This document shows, in pieces, positions 34,968-49,092 of a stretch of 64,000 bases of DNA. The stretch's first letter is position 1. Each line of letters starts with the position of its first letter. The translations under genes were made by a program, and so were the position numbers. The notes under the pieces were generated by a model. The model ran no database searches. It was not told where the DNA came from and saw only the letters and a list, made by a program, of their open reading frames with translations. Origin of the DNA: Thermothelomyces thermophilus ATCC 42464. Taxonomy: Eukaryota; Ascomycota; Sordariomycetes; Sordariales; Chaetomiaceae. The stretch is taken from assembly GCF_000226095.1 (NCBI RefSeq), contig NC_016473.1, positions 3,906,001 to 3,970,000 on the forward strand, written 5' to 3'.

Positions 34968-37900
34968 TAATGCCCCCTCTTTAGGGCTTTCGACCTAAAA
35001 GCTTCTTATAACTTATTTTAAGTACTACTAATACCCCCTTTTCCTAGTAGGTAATGTCCTTCTTTTACTAACTTCCTTTTGCTATAGCTAATTATATTTC
35101 TAGGAATTATCGTAATCTTAAATGCAAACGATATACTATTATGATTAAGATTAAGCAAGAGGGTTACGAAGTTACTATACCTTATAAGTATTATTAGAAT
35201 ATAAAGCTATAAAAGTATTATATAATAATAGAGGGTTTAAATAAGTATTAAAACTATATTTATATAGGTAAGAAATATAGTAGTCCGAACATTATAGATA
35301 CTTATAGGTTCCTTATTATTTTTCTTTATAATCTTAGATTACTAACTATCTTAGTCCTTTCGAATTTATTAGAGTAAGAGAAGGTTTTAAGGGAGATTGC
35401 TAAGACCAAGGCATTACTTGCTTAGACGTTAAGCCGTTTAAGTTAATTACGTTATTTATAGTAATCTCTATACGATTATAGTACCGAAGTTTTTCATTAT
35501 AGTATAGCTTGTCTAGAGAAGGAGGAAGAGCTAGATACTCCTTTGCTAGTGTCGGAGACGTAGACCCTTACGGGTTAGGCTTAGGTATTAGGTGCTTTTA
35601 ACGTGCTTAATTAGGAGTCGATTAGGTTAGATCCTAGTCCTAATTCTAGCAGGTTCCCCTTTTTTTCTATCGAGGAATAGGCTTTAGAGCCGGTTTTTAT
35701 AGCTAGTTAGGATTTTACTAGTAGAACTGCTTTAGTTTCTTAAGGTAATTTAGGTTCTTAATAGGTCTATAAGTTATCTTCTAGTCCGAAATTAAGCTAT
35801 TTAACTAGGTACTATAGTTCTTTATTAATAATACGTAAATCTAGAATTTCTTTGATATCTTATTCTTCTTCCTTATCTTCTGCTTTAATATACGTAGCAA
35901 CCTTAGCATTTTTTGGTGCTAGTTCAAGAAGCGAAATATAAAAAATATCTATCTATAGTTATATAGGTAATAGTAACGATAGTCGGTAGTTAGATATCGA
36001 AATTCGTTCTTTGATAATAAAGGGTCTAATCTTCTTAAAGTCTAGCTTTGTGCTTAGTTGTTTGGTTTATAAGTTTCGTATAATTAGGTAGACTTTGTCT
36101 CCCCTCTCTAGGTAAGGTCCCTCGAGCCTATGTTTATTATAGTAGTTCTTTATTCTAGTCTTAATAAACTCGAGTTCCTTTTTAAGCTTTTTATATAGTA
36201 TATATATTTGTTTTACTTTAACTACTACTTTTAGTATTATAACCTCTAGTCCTTACCTAAGGTCTGCTTTATATCTATAGTTTGTAAAGAACGGTATAAC
36301 TTTAGTTATTTCTGTTAGCGTTATATTATAAGCAAGTTATACTATTAGTAATAGTATAACCTAGTTATCTTACTAGTAGTTAATATAAGAGTAGAGGTAC
36401 TGCTTAATAACTTAGTTTAGTCGCTCTATTTATCTATTAGTCTATAGGTAATATACTATTAATAGTTTGCTATTAACGCTTAATCGTTATATTAACGCTT
36501 GCTAGAACTTTGATACGAACTTAGTGTCTCTATCGGTGATCTATTCTTATAGCTAAGTATATACTAATATAACTTACCGATAGATTACGTCTGCTAACTA
36601 TTCTACTATCTAGGACTCTTTATAGGGAAAGAAGTATACCTATTTAGTTAGGTAATCTACTATAGTGAGAATACTATCGTAGATTACTCCTATAGCCATA
36701 TCCTTAGATTCTAGGAGCTTCATAATGAAGTCTATTATAACTAAACTCTATAGTTTGTTAGCTATTAGTAGTAGCTAAAGTAGCCTATACGGCTTATGTC
36801 GTGCCGTTTTGCTTCGATTACAAATATTGTAGTTCTGTATGACTTTCTTAACTTGTGCTATTAACTATAGAAAGTCGTAGTATTTTCTGACTTATGCGAT
36901 AGTCTTTGTAACTCCTTTATATCCTCCGAGTTTCGACTTATAAAGTTCTTGAATCATTCGTAGCTATTGATCCCTATCGTAGATATATACTTTGCCTTAG
37001 TACTAGAGTTTCTTATCTCTTTCTTCTACTCCGTTAGGTACTAGTAGTCTAGGTGCTATTTGATACTATACCTCGTTAATCCTTTCTTCTCGAAAGATTA
37101 CATAATACTCTAGGAACGAGTTAAGTAGATTATCTTCTATAGGTATCTACGTTTCGTAATATAGTGTTCTATCTATTCGTTCCTTGAATAACGGTAGTGT
37201 TATTTCTATTATTCGTTCTTCTATATGATCTATTTGTCGGCTTAAGATATCCGCTTGTACGTTCTCTTTGCTCTTTTTATAGTAGATCTTAAAGTTAAAT
37301 TTCATGAGAAATTTTGCTTATCGTATTTATCGTCTATTAAGTTCTTTTATCGTTATAAAGTATTATAGGTTCTTATAATCTATATATACCTATACTAGTT
37401 TAGTTATACTACTAAGGTATAGTTACTATTTCTTAAAAGCTTTAATAATCGTAAGTAGTTCCTTATTATAGATCAGATAATTAAGACGTAGTCTATTAAG
37501 CTTCTTTAAAAAGAAGGCTATAGGATATAGCTTTCCTTGTCCGTCTCGTTATCCTAATTATCCTCCGATAGCGTAGTCTAAAGCGTCCGTTTCCACCTTG
37601 AATAGCTTCTTAAGGTCTAGTAGTACTAGTACTAGATCTTTAGTAATAACGTTATAGATCTATATAAATGCTTACTTATGTTACTCTTCTTATTAGAATT
37701 TAGCGTTCTTCTTGGTAAGTTTGTACAAAGGTCATACAATCGCTCCAAAGTTTCTAATAAATATTCGGTAGAAGTTTGCAAATCTAATAAAGCTTCGTAC
37801 TTCTGTAACTAACGTCGGTCGTAGCCAATTCTTAATAGCTTTAACCTTTAAAGGTTCTATCTAAATTTGTTCTAGGGATATCTTGTATCCTAAAAATACC

Positions 37901-40900
37901 ATTTTCCTAATATAGAATTTGCTCTTTTCCTTGTTAATTAATAGTTTATATACATATAGCGTGTCTAGCATTGCTTTTATATACTTTTAGTGTTTATCTA
38001 TTGTCTTAGAGAAGATAAATATGTCGTCGAGATAATATACCACAAATTTGTTAAGAAAGGGGCAGATAGCTTAATTAATTGGGGCTTAGAACGTTACTAG
38101 TACGTTTATAAGTCTAAATAGCATAATAAGATACTTATAGTAGCTATAAGGTGTCCTAAAGGCTATTTTCTACTCGTCGCCTTCTTTAATCTATATATAG
38201 TTATAGGCCGATAGCAAGTCAAGATATATAAAATATTAGGCTCCTATTAACTAATCTTAGAGCCGTAAGATTAGTAGTAACAGGTATCGGTTTTTTACGG
38301 TCTATTTGTTAAATTACTAATAGTCGATATATAATTATAGCTTTCCATCTTTTTTAGGTATAAATAGGATTAGGTAGTCTATTAGCGATATTAATAGGCA
38401 GATATATCCTTTTTAAAGGTTCTCCTCTAAATATCATTTAAGTTCTTCATTCTATATCTAGCTTATATAATAGATTTTAAAGAACTTTAGTTATACTCCT
38501 TCCTTAAGCTTAATCTCGTAATCCTATAGGCTATATTCTAGTAATCCTTCTAGATGCTTCGGTTCGAATGCTAGGTATCCTTTATATTCCTTCGGTACTT
38601 CCCTAGTCTTGTCTCGTCTCTTGATTTTCTAATAATATACGAACTTAGTTCTATCTATAATGATACTAGCGATTTCTCCTATCTTAACCTACTACTCTAA
38701 TTACAGTGCTCCGCATTCGTTAACGGAGAGAATAGCTATCGGCGGTTTAGCTCGTTCCTCCTATCGTAACGTTAGTATCGTTATACCGCTTTTTCTAGAG
38801 TCTGTAGTAGTCTATCTATTACTATCTATCTCTTGCGGTGGATCCGTAGGATATGCCTTCCCCTAAGTATCGTCTACTCGCGATCCTTGTATACTCCCTA
38901 TCTTGCTAGTCAAATATAACTCTATTCGGGGTTATAGGTAGCTACTATTCTTCTAGCTAATGTCTAGGTTATAATCTTTATATTATAATAACCCTAATAT
39001 TATATCTTTATTATTACCTATATTTATAATGCTAAATATAACTATTATAGTCTTCCTTACTATAGTAATATCGATTAGTTTAGTCTCCTTATATACCTAT
39101 TATATTAGAAATGGCCCTTTAATTATACTATACTTCTGCTTTATTCTCTAGGGTATTTATAGCTAATTTATAAGCGTCGGCGAAATTAGGTTTATCTCTA
39201 CTCTACTATCTACTAGTACAAGCATTTCGTGCTATTTCTATTATGCTATTATCTATAGTTGTTTGTTTTACTGCTATCGTCTAAAGATTATAGCGATTTC
39301 CTATATTTCTACCAAGAGGTCTTAATATAATAGTCTCTTATGCTAGTTCCTCCTATACTACGCTACTACTCGCCGCTATATAGGCGTTAATAGTTTCTAG
39401 GCCTCTTAAAGGGCCTTGACCTATTTCCTAGGTTAATGCTAACCTCTTCGGTTATTTAGCTAATAGTAGCTTTATTAATCGTGCTTATTTCTATAAGCCA
39501 TTAAGTGCTTATAGCTTCCTATTATTAAGTCTACTCTGCTTTTCGTCGTATATACTATAGCTTTATCTAAAGCTCCCAAATTCGCGATTTCTTTTTGTCT
39601 ATATAATAGAGGTAGTCGTTACTCTAGCACAAGTCCTATATGTCTCGTCCTATTCTATAGTACCTAGGCTAGGCTTGTTTTAGAACTATTATAATGCCTT
39701 CAAGATCACGGGCTTTGATCTTCTAGAGCAATTCGGCTGCTCTGTTTCCTGTATCGTAGACTTATTCTATAGGGTGTATACTTTTGTCCTCATTTCCTTG
39801 TCAGGTCGGCTAGTAATTGTTTTCAAATTTATCGCAAAAGTAGTATTAGAATCTGTATGCTATATACTAGAACTAGGGCACTTGTATATATGCCTTATAT
39901 CAAGGATATAATCGTATAGCGTTGCCTAGGAGGTATTAGAATTCTTTCCCAAATCCTTCCTATTATATATAGATTATAAGTACCCTAATGCTAAGGTAGG
40001 AATATTTCTTCTAGTAGCTTTCCTATATACGCTTGTCTTTTCTATAGTTTATATATATAAACTAGTATTCTAGGTTCCATATATTATTACTAAGTTACTA
40101 GTTATTAAGGTACTTAACGTAGCTATCAGGCCTATTATATATTATAGGCTATTCTCCTTTAATAGTTTCTATAATATATTAGAGTTCCTTTATCTCGTCC
40201 CTTATCTTATCGCTTTACTAGGCAAGTCAAATTAAGCATCTATCCCATTTATATAGTTCTATATTAAGCTAGAAAACTTTATTGTAGTACCATTCGATTC
40301 GTTCCTAGAGGAATAGAACATTAGGTCCGGGTCTTTCGATTCCTTAGGTATCGGTTATCTATAATCTATCCTACCTCTATATAATCGTAAAACCCTACTA
40401 CCTTAAGGCTAGGAGAATCGAAATTAGCGGTATATACTCTCCTGCCGTATTTTATTTGGCAAGACCTGTCTCTAGGTCTATAGTAACTAGTTCGGAGTAT
40501 AGTACTTGTTCGTCTTTATCGTTGCTATTATATCTGAGACTATCTATATCACTACCCTTGTCTTCGTAGCCCGTGGCCATTACTTTGATAATGTTCTTAG
40601 TAGTTTTATTGATAGCTGTAATTTCCTTTCTAGGAACTATCTTCTACTCTTTCTTTAGGCTTTGACATTCTCGCTTATAGTGCCCTTTCTTTCTATAGTT
40701 ATAGTAAGTAATATTAGACTTGTCTTTAGTTATCTTCTTCTAGTCCTACTTCTATATAGTGTCTATATCTATAGCTCTAGGGTATATCCTATATAAGATA
40801 CTAATATATGCTCGCTTTTTCTTATTGTTAGCCTTAACTATAGCTCCATTTATTTGACCTTATTTTTACTACTCTTATATATAGAGTCGATTATTAATTC

Positions 40901-41239
40901 TAATAGCCTATATAATATATTTATCTAGGGTTTTAAGCCGATTATACTTATATAGCTTATCTTTAACCTTTTCCTTTAAGCTATTATAGAATAATTATAT
41001 TAATACCTTATCATTAAGCTAAGACTTAAGTATATTCTATCTAAACTATATAATATAAGAGGCTACTAACTTAGTCCATTAGAGATTAGTAAGTCTTTTT
41101 TATATATAAATCTTCTTATCTTTATCGCTAAAAACCTTCTAAAGCTCTTCTTCGAAATAGTCATAGGATCAAAAGACTACCTATATAAACGTATCTCGGT
41201 CGTCTTTATCTTCCTTAGTAAGATAGTCATTCTATATAG
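34968..41239 (-). pseudogene. Gypsy A gag-pol, main part
   Basis: Read on the minus strand the remnant shows a CCHC knuckle near 40669-40711 whose first two cysteines are now tyrosine while G-H and the last Cys remain. The reverse transcriptase motif YYLDDIFIF near 38015-38040 is still intact. An integrase C-terminal region lies near 35970-36330 and a chromodomain near 35790-35935 (EEEYDIKEILD, then a stop where Gln is expected). Stops are dense, mostly TAG and TAA replacing CAG, CAA or TGG. No protein can be made from it. The reverse transcriptase block (about 37700-38560) and the RNase H to integrase segment (about 36340-37650) are placed by order and partial motifs only. Confidence 0.85.
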
Positions 41240-41503
41240 TATGACGAACCTAACTCAGACTTCTTCTAAAAGGGTTCAGACGGAGGTAAACTAAGCAAGA
41301 CAAGCGTACAGGTCGTCTAAGGGATTCGGTAAAGCCAAAGGGTTTATAACAATACTAGAGTTGTCTCCTACAGTAGTTAGTAGTGCTTAGTACGAGCACT
41401 ATGATTATAGGTTAGGTTGCTATCACTAGTAAACTCCTAGAGTCTACTATAACAAGTAGCTATTTATATATATATATACTTCTGCCGATTGCTTATAGTC
41501 CCC
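41240..41503 (-). repeat. Truncated B-type LTR
   Basis: It matches the first 264 bp of the 457-bp right LTR of B and stops at ...AGTCCCC, where the inner C-type LTR begins. The missing part is not found elsewhere in the window next to this element. Confidence 0.8.
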
Positions 41504-41930
41504 TGTGACAAACCTAGCTCAGACTTCTTCTAAAAGAGTTCAGACGAAGGTAGATTAAGCGAGACAGGCAGGCAGGTTATCTAAGGGATTCGGTAAAGCC
41601 AAAGGGTTCACAACAACACTTAGAGTTGTCTCTCATAGTAATTAGCGATGTTTAGTATAAGTACTGTGATTGTGATTGTTACTACTGGTAAACTCCTAGA
41701 GTCCACCATAACGAGTGACTCTCTACATGTATATATAATCCTAGGATCACTAGTAGTCGTGGTGATCCCCCGTACTGGCTCACCTGGCTCACGTTGTGAG
41801 CCAGTGATCCTCTGCTAGGATCGTTTCTTGCTAAGTGTGATCCTGTCCTAATTGGTCTATCATTCTTTGGCTTAATTAGCCCGTTTGTATTAGTAGCCTA
41901 GGCAGTAGCTATATATATATTTCCGTGACA
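41504..41930 (-). repeat. C-type LTR, 427 bp, less RIP-damaged, with hairpin-forming second half
   Basis: It starts TGTGACAAACC and ends CCGTGACA, so the termini are unmutated. The first half resembles the A and B LTRs. The second half (about 41735-41930) is different and contains nested inverted repeats, such as CTGGCTCAC / GTGAGCCAG with a three-base loop at 41784-41804. A purine tract (CGGAGGGAGGGCATCG on the minus strand) adjoins it. Confidence 0.82.
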
Positions 41931-44900
41931 CGATGCCCTCCCTCCGAGGCTTTCGACCCGAAAGCCCTCTTTAGGTCGTTTCAAATAGCGCTAATATTCT
42001 TTTCTATATATACCTTGCAATTTTTCCCTTTTTCTGTACTACTAGTGGCTGACAAGATGGCAGATTATATCTCTAAGCGCCGATCTTCGAAATCCCAATA
42101 GCACGCTACGCTTGCTTCTTTTATTGACTCTTCTAGCATAGACATCATACCGTGTTCGTGGTGTTTTAAACGGAACTTGGCTTATTATATAGCGTTAGGC
42201 TCTTCTCGCTATAGCAAGTATATATATTAAGGTCGTTCTTACGATAGTTCCGATATAGCGTCTGCTTATTTATAGCCCGGTTGTTACCTTAATGTTTATA
42301 GCTAATCTTTTTATAGTAACGAAGATTATATCTAAACAAAAACGCGTAGAATAAGAAGAGGCTAATACTAAAGAGGCCCTTTTCGTTCTTTAAACTTAAC
42401 TTTAGACGGCTATCGGTCGATTGGCTTATCTTCGTTACTAGAAACATTTCTTAAAGGAGCGGGGTTCTAAGCTGTTTCGTCGAGATATATAGTCTCTAGA
42501 GGAAATAAAGGCAAGAGAACAGAGGGTGTAGGATTCCGAGGTACGTATTATTAGTGACGTATAGTCCTAGGGTACTAACATCCTGTTTGACTAGTCCTCT
42601 TTAGGCCTAGATTTGTCAGAGGCCGACTTGGCCATTTTGTCCGAGCTAGTGCCTATGGTTAATCTAGGTTCTAGCAGTAGAACTATTCCAGTTTCTTAGG
42701 GCAGTTTAAATTTTTAACTAGTTTCTATAAGTTGTCTTCTAGTCTGAAATCGAGCTACTTGACCAGGTACTATAGTTCCCCGTTAATAATATATAAATCT
42801 AGAATTTCTTCGACGTCCTATTCTTTCTCTTCGTCTTCTGCTTCAATATATATAGCAACCTTGGCGTTTTTCGGTGCTAGTTCAAGAAGTAAAATATAAA
42901 AAACATCCGTCTGTAGTCATATAGATAACAGTAATAATAGTCGATAGTTAGATGTCGAAATTCGTTCTTTGATAACGAAGGGTCTAACCTTCTTAAAGTC
43001 TAGCTTCGTGCTTGGTCGTTTGGTTTGCAAGTTTCGTACGATTAGGTAGACTTTGTCTCCCCTCTCTAGGCGAGGTCCCTCGAGCTTGTGTTTATTGTAG
43101 TAGTTCTTCATTCTGATCTTGACAAACTCGAGTTCCTTTTTGAGTTTCTCGTATACCGTGTACATTTGTTCTACTTTGACTGCTACTCTTAGTACTATGA
43201 CCTCTAGTCCTTGCCTAAGGTCTACTTTATATCTGTAGTTTACAAAGAATGGTATAACTTTGGTCGTTTCTATTAGCATCGTATTATAAGTAAGTTATAC
43301 TACTAGTAATAGTATGACCTAGTCGTCTTGTTAGTAGTTAACATAAGAACGTAGATACTATTTAATAACTTAGTTTAGTCGCTCTATTTGTCTGTCGGTC
43401 TGTGGGTAATATGCTATTAATAGTTTGCTATTAATGCCTAGTCATTGTATTAACGCTTACTAAAACTTTAATACAAACTTAGTATCTCTGTCGGTAATCT
43501 ATTCCTATAGCCAAGCGTATACTAATGCGACTTGCCAATAGATTACATCTGCTAGCTATTTAGCTATCTAGGACTCCTTATAAGGAAAGAAGTATGCCTA
43601 TTTAGTTAGGCGATCTACTATAGTGAGAATACTATTGTAGATTACCCCTGTGGCCGTGTCCTTAGATTCTAGTAGCTTCGTAATAAAGTCTATCGTAACT
43701 GATCTCTATAGTTTGTCGACTATTAGTAGTGGCTAAAGTAGCCTATATAGCTTATATCGTGCCGTTTTGCTTCGATTATAGATATTATAGTTCCATACGA
43801 CTTCCTTGACTCGTGTCGTTAGCTATAGAAAGTTATAGTGTTTCTTGACTTATACGATAGTCTTTGTAACTCCTTTGTATCCTCCGAGTTTCGACTTATA
43901 GAGCTTTCGAATCATTTGTAGCTATTAGTCTTTATTATAGATATATACTTTGCCTTAGTACCAGAGTTTCCTATCTTTTTCTTCTACTTTGTCAGGTACT
44001 ACTAGTCCAGGTGTTACTTAATACTATGCTTCGTCAATCCTTTCTTCTCGAAAGATTACGTAACATTCTAGGAACGAGTCGAGTAGATCGTCTTCTATAG
44101 GTATCTACATTTCGTGATACAGCGTTCTGTCTATTCGTTCCTTAAATAATGGTAGCGTTATTTCCGTTCGTCCTTCTGTATAATCCGTTCGTCAGCTTAA
44201 GGTGTCTGCTTGTATATTCTCTTTGCCCTTCTTGTAGCGGATCTTAAAATTAAATTCCGCGAGGAATTCTGCCTATTATATTTGTCGTCTATTAAGCTCC
44301 TTTGTCGTTATAAAGTATCGTAAATTCTTATAATCTATATATACTTATACTAGTTTGATTATACTACTAAGGTATAGTTACTATTCCTTAAAAGCTTCGA
44401 TAATTATAAGTAGTTCCTTATTATAGATTAGATAATTAAGACATAGTCTATTAAGCTTCTTTAAAAAGAAGGCTATAAGATATAACTTCCCTTGTTCGTC
44501 TCGTTATCCTAACTATCCTCCGATAGCATAGTCTAAAGCGTCCGTTTCTACCTTAAATGGCTTCTTAGGGTCTAATAGCACCAGTATTAGATCTTTAGTA
44601 ATGGTATCGCAGATCTATATAAATACTTACTCGTGTTGCTCTTTCTATTAGAATTTAGCGTTCTTCTTAGTAAGTTCGTATAAAGGTCGTACGATCGCTT
44701 TAAAGTTCCTAATAAACATCTGATAGAAGTTCGCAAACCTGATAAAACTTTGTACTTCCGTGACTAACATTAGTCATAGCTAATCCTTGATGGCTTTAAC
44801 CTTTAAAGGTTCTATCTAGATTTGTCCTAGGGATATCTTATATCCCTAAAAATACCATCTTTCTAATATGAAATTTGCTCTTTTCCTTGTTAACTAATAG

Positions 44901-47900
44901 CTTATATATATATAACATATCTAGTACTACTCTCATATACTCCTAGTGTTTGTCTATTGTTTTAGAGAAGATAAGTATATCGTTAAGATAATATATTGTA
45001 AATTTGTCGAGAAAGGATCGGATAGCTTAATTAATTAGGGCTTAGAACGTTACTAGCGCATTTGTAAGTCTAAATGGCATGACAAGGTACTTATAGTGGC
45101 CATAGGGTATTCTAAAGGCCGTTTTCTACTCGTTACTTTCTTTGATCTATATATAGTTATAGGCTGATAGCAAGTCAAGATACGTAAAATATTAGGCTCC
45201 TGCTAACTAATCTTAGAGCCGTGGGATTAGCGGTAATAGGTATCGGTTTTTTATAGTCTGTTCGTTAAGTTACTAATAGTCGACATATAACTATAGCTTT
45301 CTATCTTTCTTAGGTATAAATAGGATTAGGTAGCCTGCTAGCGATATCGATAGGCAGATATATCCTCTTTAAAAGTTCTCCTCTAAATATCGCTTAAGTT
45401 CTTCGTTCTATATCTAGCTCGTATAATAAATCTTAAAGAATTTCAATTATATTCCTTCTTTAAGCTTGATCTTATAATCCTATAGGCTGTATTCTAGTAA
45501 TCCTTCTAGATACTTCGGTTTAAATGCTAGGTATCCTTTGTATTCCTTTAGTACTTCCCTAGTCTTGTCTTATTTCTTGGCTTTCTAATAGTATACAAAC
45601 TTGGTTCCGTCTATAGCGATGCTAGCGATTTCTCCTATCTTAACCTACTACTCTAGTTATAGTGCTTTACATTCGTTAATAGAGAGAATAGCTATCGGTA
45701 GTTTAGCTTATTCCTCCTATTGTAACATTAGTATTATTATGCTACTTCTTCTAGAGTCTATAGTGGTCTACCTACTACTATCTATCTCTTATGGTAGATC
45801 CGTAGGATATGCCTTCCCTTAAGCATCGTCCGCTTGTAATCCTTATATACTCCCTATCTTACTAGTCGAATACGACTCTGTTTAGGGTCGTAGGTAGCTA
45901 CTATTCTTCTAGCTAATATCCAGGTTATAATCTTTATATTATAGTAATCCTAATATTATATCTTTATCATTACCTATATCTATAATACTAAATATAATTA
46001 CTATGGTTTTCCCTGCTATAGTAATGTCGATCGGTTCGGTCTCCTTATATATCTATTATATTAGAAATAGCCCTTTGACTATACTATACTTCTGCTTCAT
46101 TCTCTAGGGTATCTATAGCTAATTTACAAGTATTAGTAAAATTAGGTTTATCTCTACTCTACTATCTACTAGTATAAGCATTTTGTGCTATTTCTATTAT
46201 ACTATTATCTATAATCGCTTGTCTTATTACTATCGTCTAAAGATTATGGCGATTTCCTATGTTTCTGCTAGGAGGTCTCGATATAATGGTCTCTTACGCT
46301 AGTTTCTCCAATACTACGCTACTACTCGCCGCTATACAGGCATTAATAGTTTTCGGGCCCCTTAAAGAGCCCTAACCCGTTTCCTAGGTTAGTGCTAACC
46401 TCTTCGGTTGTTTAGCTAATAGCAGCTTTATCGATCGTGCTCATTTCTATAAGCTATTAAGTACTAGTAGCTTCCTATCATTAGGTCCGTTCTGCTTTCT
46501 GTCATATATATTATAGCTTCATCTGAAGCTCCTAGATCCGCGATTTCTTTTCGTCTACGTGGTAGAGGTAGTCGTTACTTCGGTATAAGTCCTATATATC
46601 TCGTTCTATTCCGTAGTGCCTAGGCTAGGCTCGTTTTGGTACTACCGTAATGTCTTCTAGATCGCGGGCTTTGATTTTCCAGAGCAATTCGGCTGCTTTG
46701 TTTCCTATATTATAGACCTATTCTATAGGGTAGAGGCTTCTATCCACATTTCCTTGTCGGGTCGGCTAGTGATTGTTTTTGAATTTGTCGCGAAAGTGGT
46801 ATTGGCATTCGTATAATATACATTAGAACTAGGGCACTTGTATATATGCCTTATATTGTAGGTATAGTTATATAGTGTTACCTAGAAGGTATTAGAATTC
46901 TTTTCTAAATCCTTCCTACTGTACGTAGACTATAGGTACTCTAATGCTAAGGTAGGAATATTTCTTCTAATAGTTTTTCTATATATGTTTGTCTTTTCTA
47001 TAGTTTATATATATAAACTGGTACTCTAGGTTCTATACGTTATAGCTAAGTTACTAATTGTTAAAATACTTGGCATAGCTATTAGGCCTATTATATATTA
47101 TAGGCTATTTCCCCTTAATAGTTTTTATAATATATTAAAGTTCCCTTATCTCGTCTTTTATTTTATTGCTCTATTAGGTAAGTCGAATCAAGTATCTATC
47201 CTATTTATATAGTTCTATATTAAGCCGGAAAACTTCATTATAGTACTATTTAATTTATTCCTAGAGGAATAGAATATTAGGTCTAGGTCTTTTAATTCCT
47301 TAGGTATCGGTCGTTTACAATTTATCTCGCCTCTAGGTAACTGTAAAACCCTACTGCCTCAAGGCTAGGAGAATCGAAATTGGTAGTATATACTCTCCTA
47401 CTATGTCCTATTTGGCAAGACCTGTCTCTAGGTCCACTGTGACCAGTTCGGAGTACGGTGCTTGTTCGTCTTTACTATCGCCATCGTATCTAAGACTATC
47501 TATATCGCTATCCCTGTCTTTATAGCTTATAGCCGCTACTTTGATAATATCCTTGGTAGTTTCGTCGATAGCCGTAATTTCCTTTCTAGGGACTAGTTTC
47601 TAGTCTTTCTTTAGGCTTTAATATTCTCGTTTATAGTGTCCTTTCTTTCTATAGTTATAGTAGGTAACGTTAGACTTGTCTTTAGCCATCTTTTTCTTGT
47701 CTTACTTCTATGCTATATTTATATCTATAGCTTTAGGATATATCTTATATAATATGCTAACATATGCTTATTTTTTTTGTCGTTAGCCTTGACCGCGGTT
47801 CTATTTATCTAACCTTGTTTCTATTACTCTTATATATAGAGTTAATTATCGATTCTAATAGCCTATATAATATATTTATCTAAGGTCTTAGGCTAGTTAT

Positions 47901-48630
47901 ACTTATATAGTTTATCTTTAACCTTTTTCTTTAAGCTATTATAGAATAGTTATATTAATGCCTTATCGTTAAGCTAAGACTTAAGTATATCCTATCTAAA
48001 CTATATAATATAGGAGGCTATTAACTTAGTTTATCAGAGACTAGTAAATCTTTCTTACGTATAAATCTTCTTGTCTTTATCGCTAAAAACCTTTCAAAGC
48101 TCTTCTTCAAAACGGTCGTAGGATCGAAAGACTGTCTATATAAATATGTCTCGGTCGTCTTTATCTTCCTTAGTAAGATAGTCATTCTATATAGGCTCAA
48201 ACTATCTAAATGCCTTACCCTCTAGTCTTATAGCTATATAGAAGACTTTAGCTTTATCGTCCGGAAACTTGTCGTTATTAAGCTAGAAGTAGGATCAGAG
48301 GTTTATTAGGAATCCTACAAGATCCTCCTTAGTTCCTCCGTATTTGCTAGGTAGTTTGATCTTAATACGGCTCGCTTTAGCGCCCTTGAGTGCCTTGATT
48401 TTAGTATAGGCCTCGTTAACTAGCTTCTATAAGTGCTTTTCACCGTTTTCGAGTTCCTTAATCTAAGCTTAGGCAACCTTGTCTCTCTAGTCTAATTCCT
48501 AGATCTGCTACTAGAGTTGACCGAGCTAGACGAGCAGCTATTCGGCCGTGACGTTAGTAGCTATATTGATGTTGAGGTCAAAATTACCTCCGTTCTGAGC
48601 TATAATAGAACAAAGGGAGTGATAGCAACG
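41931..48630 (-). pseudogene. Gypsy B/C gag-pol remnant
   Basis: Minus-strand domains in order from the right are: gag, a CCHC knuckle near 47620-47680, protease and reverse transcriptase with the catalytic motif changed to YYLNDI near 44971-44993 (Asp to Asn), RNase H, integrase and a chromodomain near 42740-42890. A 120-codon stretch at 42917-43279 is still open. It contains PFFVNYRYKVDLRQGLE and RGDKVYLIVRNLQTKRPSTK, the integrase C-terminal (GPY/F-type) region. The many stops rule out function. Confidence 0.88.
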
Positions 48631-49087
48631 TGTGACGAACCTAACTTAGACTTCTTCTAAAAGGGTTTAGATAGAGGTAAACTAAGTAAGACAAGTATAT
48701 AGGTCGTCTAAGGGATTTGGTAAAGCTAAAGGGTTTATAATAATACTAGAGTTATCTTCTATAGTAGTTAGTAGTGCTTAGTATAAGCACTATAATTGTA
48801 GGTTAGGTTGCTATTACTAGTAAACTCCCAGAGTCTATTATAATAAGTAGCTATTTATATATATATATACTTCTGCTAATTGCTTATAGTCCCTTTCGAT
48901 CCTGTTCTTAGATCGCCTTTAGTAGCTAGCTATCCTTCACTATCTTTCCCTTTTAGCAATCGTTCGCCTATAATAGCCTGCGCTCCCTAGCGATCCTATA
49001 TTAGCCTCGCTTCGTGCCCTTCTTAATTGGTAGCTCATTTAGCCTCCTATACCCTACCAGGTCGTGGTATATAGTTAGCTCGTGACA
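48631..49087 (-). repeat. Gypsy B 5' LTR (right copy), 457 bp
   Basis: A complete LTR beginning TGTGACGAACC and ending CTCGTGACA, followed by the TATAG duplication and then by the interrupted internal sequence of A. Confidence 0.88.
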
Positions 49088-49092
49088 TATAG

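Larger units (their letters stand above)
41240..49087 (-). mobile_element. Ty3/Gypsy chromovirus B (with C-type inner LTR), nested in A
   Basis: The insertion is flanked by TATAG at 41235-41239 and 49088-49092. Its internal region (41931-48630, 6700 bp) has the same order and length as that of A (6708 bp) and is recognisably the same family, with many transition differences. The left end is abnormal: 264 bp of a B-type LTR are followed directly by a complete LTR of another subtype. The right LTR is complete and B-type. Confidence 0.85.

Noticed and set aside
38660-38866. Short plus-strand open frames inside the Gypsy copies (also 45601-45822)
   Set aside because: They lie antisense to RIP-degraded gag-pol. 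The same position is open in both copies because the copies are homologous, not because a gene is present.
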